Shown here: piece by piece, positions 58,225 to 64,000 of the stretch
Layout: every line of letters starts with the position of its first letter
Numbering within the stretch: the first letter of the stretch is position 1
Source of the DNA: Mesostigma viride
Lineage: Eukaryota > Streptophyta > Mesostigmatophyceae > Mesostigmatales > Mesostigmataceae
Direction: 5' to 3'
Assembly (NCBI GenBank): GCA_009746045.1
Contig: RPFO01000041.1
Location: forward strand, 3,813,954 to 3,877,953
Length of the DNA: 64,000 bases
Position numbers and translations under genes: made by a program
The notes under the pieces: model-generated
Seen by the model: only the letters and a program-made list of their open reading frames with translations
The model's database searches: none
Told to the model about the DNA's origin: nothing

Positions 58225-58734
58225 GCTGTCGAGCCGTGCAGGATTATGAATATGAATGGAGATGGAAATGTGTAGCCTTACATGCGAAATAATGGCCGGC
58301 TGACGTGAAGAGCGACTAGATGACCTAGACGGTGGGGCCGGAAACAGCTTGCTTGTTTGTGTTTCATCGTGGGCAACGAGTCCCACGACTACTTTCTCTG
58401 GGTTGCAAACTGCGGCAAATTGAACGCAAACCTCATCATGAAATCTTGACCGTCGAAATGTAACGATCCGACGACTTATGCAGTATGCCGCGTAATTTTT
58501 TGCGGGAGAGCCGTTGGGCCGGTTCCCGACGCGGGCGACCAGTGGTTTGCATTAAGTTAACTTACCTGAAGTTTTCCAACAGAAGTTACCCAAGCCGCAC
58601 GATGGCACTCATCGACGGCCTCAGTCTTTTGACGCGTCGGCCCGATTTTGGGGGCACCCAATTTGACCCCAACGGTACCTACCGACAAAGGGCATACATT
58701 ACCTTTCACGCGCACCACGACCCCTTCGAGTTCT

Positions 58735-58885
58735 GCTATGGCGGTGGTGCCGTGGGGCCCGCATCAGACTGCGGGCCCTTATCTTCTATGGCGGTGCTGC
58801 CGTTGGGCCCGAATCAGACTGCCGGCCCTTATCTTCTATGGCGGTGCTGCCGTTGGGCCCGAATCAGACTGCAGGCCCTTTATGC
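58735..58885. repeat. Three tandem copies of a 50-bp unit
   Basis: Unit with TATGGCGGTGCTGCCG and GAATCAGACTGC, at 58737, 58787 and 58837. The second and third copies are nearly identical. Confidence 0.9.
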
Positions 58886-59345
58886 AGGCGGGCCCTTAAT
58901 GCATGTCACTTATTTATTCTTCTGCATACAAATATGAAGCAATGAAGTCGTGTCCTCCGGATTTTTGCATTTGCACCGTGTGCAGTTCTTGGACGTTTGG
59001 AAACATGCATGGCATATGGCTAATGTAATGACTGACTAGCTAGACCGTTTCAGTGGTTTTTCATTTGCGGTTATTTCCTCGTAAATGGTGGGAAAGCGAT
59101 CGCTGCAATGGTTCTCACCACTAGACACTCCCGGCCAGCGAAGCCCGATTAACGTCCTCATCAAGCAACCTGTTTCCGGCCCCACTGTATAGGTCATCTT
59201 ACAGTCGCTCTTTGCGTAAGCCAGCCATAATTTCAATGAACAAGGCTACACATTTGCATAGTCTTTTCTTGGTTATCGGTGTGCCTTTGTTTGAATGCAG
59301 GGGGGGTCGCTGTGCCGACACAACGCGTTCAACGTGCTGGGCATC

Positions 59346-59642
59346 AAATGAGGGCTCTGGGCGACCACCAGTGCCCGACTAGTGTCACCACTGCCTTCCG
59401 GACCTGAGGGCGAGGCTGCAGCCGGAGCTGCAGACGTATTTTCAGGGCTTAGCGCAGCCGCCAGGCTGCCTGTGTCGAGGAGCGTTTGCTCATCACATAT
59501 TGCGCAATAGCTTCGGAAAATTATATCAGCGTGTGCGTCTTAGAAAGACGAAGCGATTGTGATGTTCACAGCCGATTTCGGTGCCCAAACGAGAAAGTTA
59601 TGATCTCCGCTGTCAGCCATGGCTACCTCGTGGCTCGCGGCT
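59346..59642 (-). pseudogene. 5' fragment of ORF1-only retroposon (E5)
   Basis: Matches the 5' leader and first ~50 codons of E3/E4 (GAAAATTATATCAGCGTGTG, GACTAGTGTCACCACTGCC). The 3' part is missing, unusual for retroposons which lose their 5' ends. Confidence 0.75.
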
Positions 59643-59919
59643 TTGATGGTACATTGGCTATATTGTATGATAACCCTATAATGCACCTTAGTGGTGCTGA
59701 GTTTTTTTTCACATTAATGACTTAATGAAATAAAGCTCATGATTTTTCTCGTGGTATACTGTTGGGGCAGGCGCAGGCGCAAGAAGTCTCCTACGGTTGA
59801 CAAACACCATATGTAGCAGGTTCACCTGACAACCATGCCAATATTTTGATGATTGAATGAATAAAGATGCTTTTCTTGTCGTTTTACGCCTGACATTTTT
59901 GTCGGTTTAGCACTTGTGT

Positions 59920-60218
59920 TTTTACCACTTGTGTGCATGCTCATGTGGTATTTTTTACCACTTTTTATCACTTCTTCGGTTTTACCACTTTTTATCACTT
60001 TTTACCACTTGCACAAGCCTTTTACCACCACTTTACCACTTTTTACCACAAAGTGGTAAAAAGTGGTAAAATATACCCACTTTTTTACCACTTTTTATCA
60101 CTTTTTATCACTTTTTATCACTTTTTATCACTTTTTACCACCCTTAGACCTCTTTTACCACCTCGAGGTGGTAAAAAGGTGGTAAAAAGTGATAAAAAGT
60201 GGTAAATTTACCACCCCC
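59920..60218. repeat. Subterminal TTTTACCAC array, right end of CACTA 2
   Basis: Dense TTTTACCAC / TTTATCAC units, mirror of the left end. Confidence 0.88.
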
Positions 60219-60230
60219 GAGTTCCTAGTG

Positions 60231-61991
<1,761 letters not shown>

Positions 61992-62049
61992 AGGGCGAAC
62001 CTGGGGTGGTGGGGGAGGGGGAGAGGGGGCCCTGGGGGCCCGGGGTGAG

Positions 62050-64000
62050 GCCGGGGTGTTGTCTTTTATGGCTCGCAGTCACATTGGTGGGTAACCTATA
62101 ACAACCTGTGTTGATTGGTGCATTAACCAACTGGTGGTAATTCATACAAGTTTGTGTTTACCCATATTGTCTGTGTTAATTGGTTTTGGTATTCGATGAG
62201 CTGATGTGGGCTATGTGTTGATATGGTATTGTGACTCATTGAGTGGGCAGAAGTCTGTCAGTGATCGGAAGTTGAGTACTTTCCTCCGATGTGGCCGATG
62301 TGTGTGGCGCCGCGCCGGTACTTGTGCAGTTTTACTACTTGCGGTGGTATCGCTCTATTTCTGGGTACTTTGTGGCGTCGCGTTGATAGCTTCAGTTCGC
62401 GGTATGTGTGTCTTGTGGTTGAGCTGATGCGTTGCGGTGATGATCCACAAAGGCAGCCGTCATTACATTTTGGGGCGCAGTCACCATGTGAGCGCGCGCA
62501 CCTACGGGCCTAAGGGCTGCGGGCTATGGATCTGAGCACAATACCCACTACCATCATCTTCGAGGATCTTCGCCAACAGTCTCCTTAAGCTTGTAATTGA
62601 TGCTTTTATTTAACATGTACTAGGGGAGTGCCAACCCCGTTATCAGGCGCCCATTGATGCCCTGCTCATATTATCAGCATGTGCTAGAAAGTCATGTAAG
62701 CAAGCGAGAATACAAGACTGGTCCACCAAGACCATCTGTGCCACTGACCTCATCAACACTCAATCACTTTACGCCAGGCACTAGGAATCACACAGCCACC
62801 TTTGCGGCTTTGCCAGGTGAACCAGGTGAGTCATTTGCCCACTGCCCACCAGATGATCCTTCCTGGACCAAAGTACCCGACTTCCCACGTACCCGAATAA
62901 AACGAACATGAGCTGACACGGACCCGTGGGGTCAATACCACACTGACCATCAAGAGAGAAGCAAGAAATGAATCAAGAACTCAGGTACTCAGACCTGTTC
63001 AGCAATCAGATTTTCAGTGCCACATTATTCCAGTAGGCTTGATATTACCGGCACACACGCCCAAGGCCTTCCTGGCCCATACCCTTGCCTCCGGCCTCCC
63101 CAACGCCAAGGCATACACTGCAAGTCGTTCACACTGACTATCAACAAGCCATACGGTCACAGAACACATTCCCTCACTCCCATAAAGTAGACACCACTCA
63201 CAAGGACATCCAACTCCAATGACATGCTCTCACCAGCATCCATGCTTTGTCCACAGCAGAACATTCATCGCGGCCCCCAAATATACACCACACCATCTCC
63301 TCAGGCCACAACAAAGTGTAGGGCAAACTGCCCACCACATTCCAGATCTGCTCACATAGCCTCACACTCATAGGAAATGTCACATATTGATGCATATCAA
63401 TTGGGTTATTTCAGCCAATTAACTCGTTTGCACGTTTGGATGCCTACGTCAAATTCAACTATATACGGCCATCTCACAGCTCACAGCACCACATCATATG
63501 CAACAAGGACCATCACTGAATGAGACAACTCAAAACTGTGTGCATAATTCAAATACATCATGCAACACTTGTCCTATGCCCACATACCCATCCTCACAAG
63601 GTGCTTCGCTCATAAAACCATCATGCTGCGGAAGACCCTCGACACATCTACATTCCCGTGCATCTAAGCACATCCAGTGCCCACAACAAGCATACCCCGC
63701 CTGCGGCATGCACCACGCACTGCCGGCCCGCGGTGTAAAATCCCAGGCGTCATCTCCTTCCGCGTCATCATCAACACGTCTCTCCAAAGCGTGTATCCCC
63801 GCCTGTGGTTGATGCACCTTGCACCACCAGCCCGCGAATTGAGCGCCATCGGCTAGTGCCCGAGCACTACCGGACCCCGCGCTCGCTTGCCTTCAGTAGG
63901 TGTCACAGCACCGCTGGTCCGCAAGACCCCAGCAGTCGCTTCATACCGGGCAAGTATGAGCCTCGCAGACTGCTCGCATTACCATCAGCAAGTGGGGCAA
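62050..64000. other. No gene recognised
   Basis: Upstream side of the copia-like gag, possibly containing its LTR, but no TG..CA-bounded repeat could be matched with 52036-53566. Short frames at 62654-62911 and 63498-63850 show no family features. Confidence 0.4.

Larger units (their letters stand above)
56962..60230. mobile_element. CACTA-type DNA transposon 2 inserted in copia-like gag-pol
   Basis: Ends CACTAGGAACTCGGGGGTG / CACCCCCGAGTTCCTAGTG, flanked by a CA duplication (56960-56961 and 60231-60232). Removing it plus one CA joins gag to integrase in frame. Its subterminal arrays use GGTAAAAAGTGG units, unlike element 1's GTGAGAAAA, although the tips are the same. The interior holds a fragment of the element 1 family, a SINE-like copy, a mini-retroposon, a 50-bp tandem repeat and an ORF1 5' fragment. 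No transposase. Confidence 0.9.

Noticed and set aside
62778-62790. CACTAGGAATC, resembling a CACTA terminus
   Set aside because: No subterminal array beside it and no partner end; likely chance.

Overview
The window is a transposon-dense stretch of a nuclear genome from the green lineage (Viridiplantae), probably a green alga. The one convincing host gene is a spliced five-exon gene for 40S ribosomal protein S23 (uS12), on the minus strand at 26611-28721, with plant/green-algal wording in its protein and GT-AG introns. Almost everything else is mobile DNA of many classes, often nested. I cannot name the species; the split-direct-repeat DIRS elements recall those known from volvocine algae.

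1-16.4 kb: two near-identical DIRS-like tyrosine-recombinase retrotransposons lie head to head across a 0.7-kb GGAT microsatellite. The left copy is on the minus strand and runs off the window edge. The right copy is on the plus strand. Both have the A1-ORFs-B1-A2-B2 terminal arrangement. A 4,666-bp CACTA-type DNA transposon (8833-13498, 2-bp target duplication) interrupts the pol gene of the right copy.

16.4-26 kb: long GGAT/GGAC microsatellites alternate with about 2-kb retroposons that carry only a LINE-type ORF1, plus 5'-truncated pieces of a separate LINE that carries the reverse transcriptase.

26.6-28.7 kb: RPS23. 29,595-43,814: a 14.2-kb Mutator-like element (MULE) with ~215-bp terminal inverted repeats and a 9-10-bp target duplication. 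It encodes only a SWIM zinc-finger remnant and has filled up with a solo LTR, LINE pieces, 1.5 kb of GGAT repeat, a TTAA-duplicating DNA transposon and several tiny retroposons.

45.7-64 kb: a second TTAA-type element (46115-48544), a 5'-truncated Ty3/gypsy chromovirus with an extra 3' ORF (48.8-52.0 kb), and a decayed copia-related element (53.6-62.0 kb) whose domain order reads gag-integrase-protease-RT-RNase H. A second CACTA element (56962-60230) sits exactly in its gag-pol frame.

The theme of the window is a microsatellite/retroelement loop. LINE 3' UTRs carry a short GGAT seed, long GGAT tracts occur next to those UTRs, and several unrelated retroelements are inserted in the tracts. Three LINE groups share the same kind of 3'-terminal hairpin followed by an AT-rich tandem tail.
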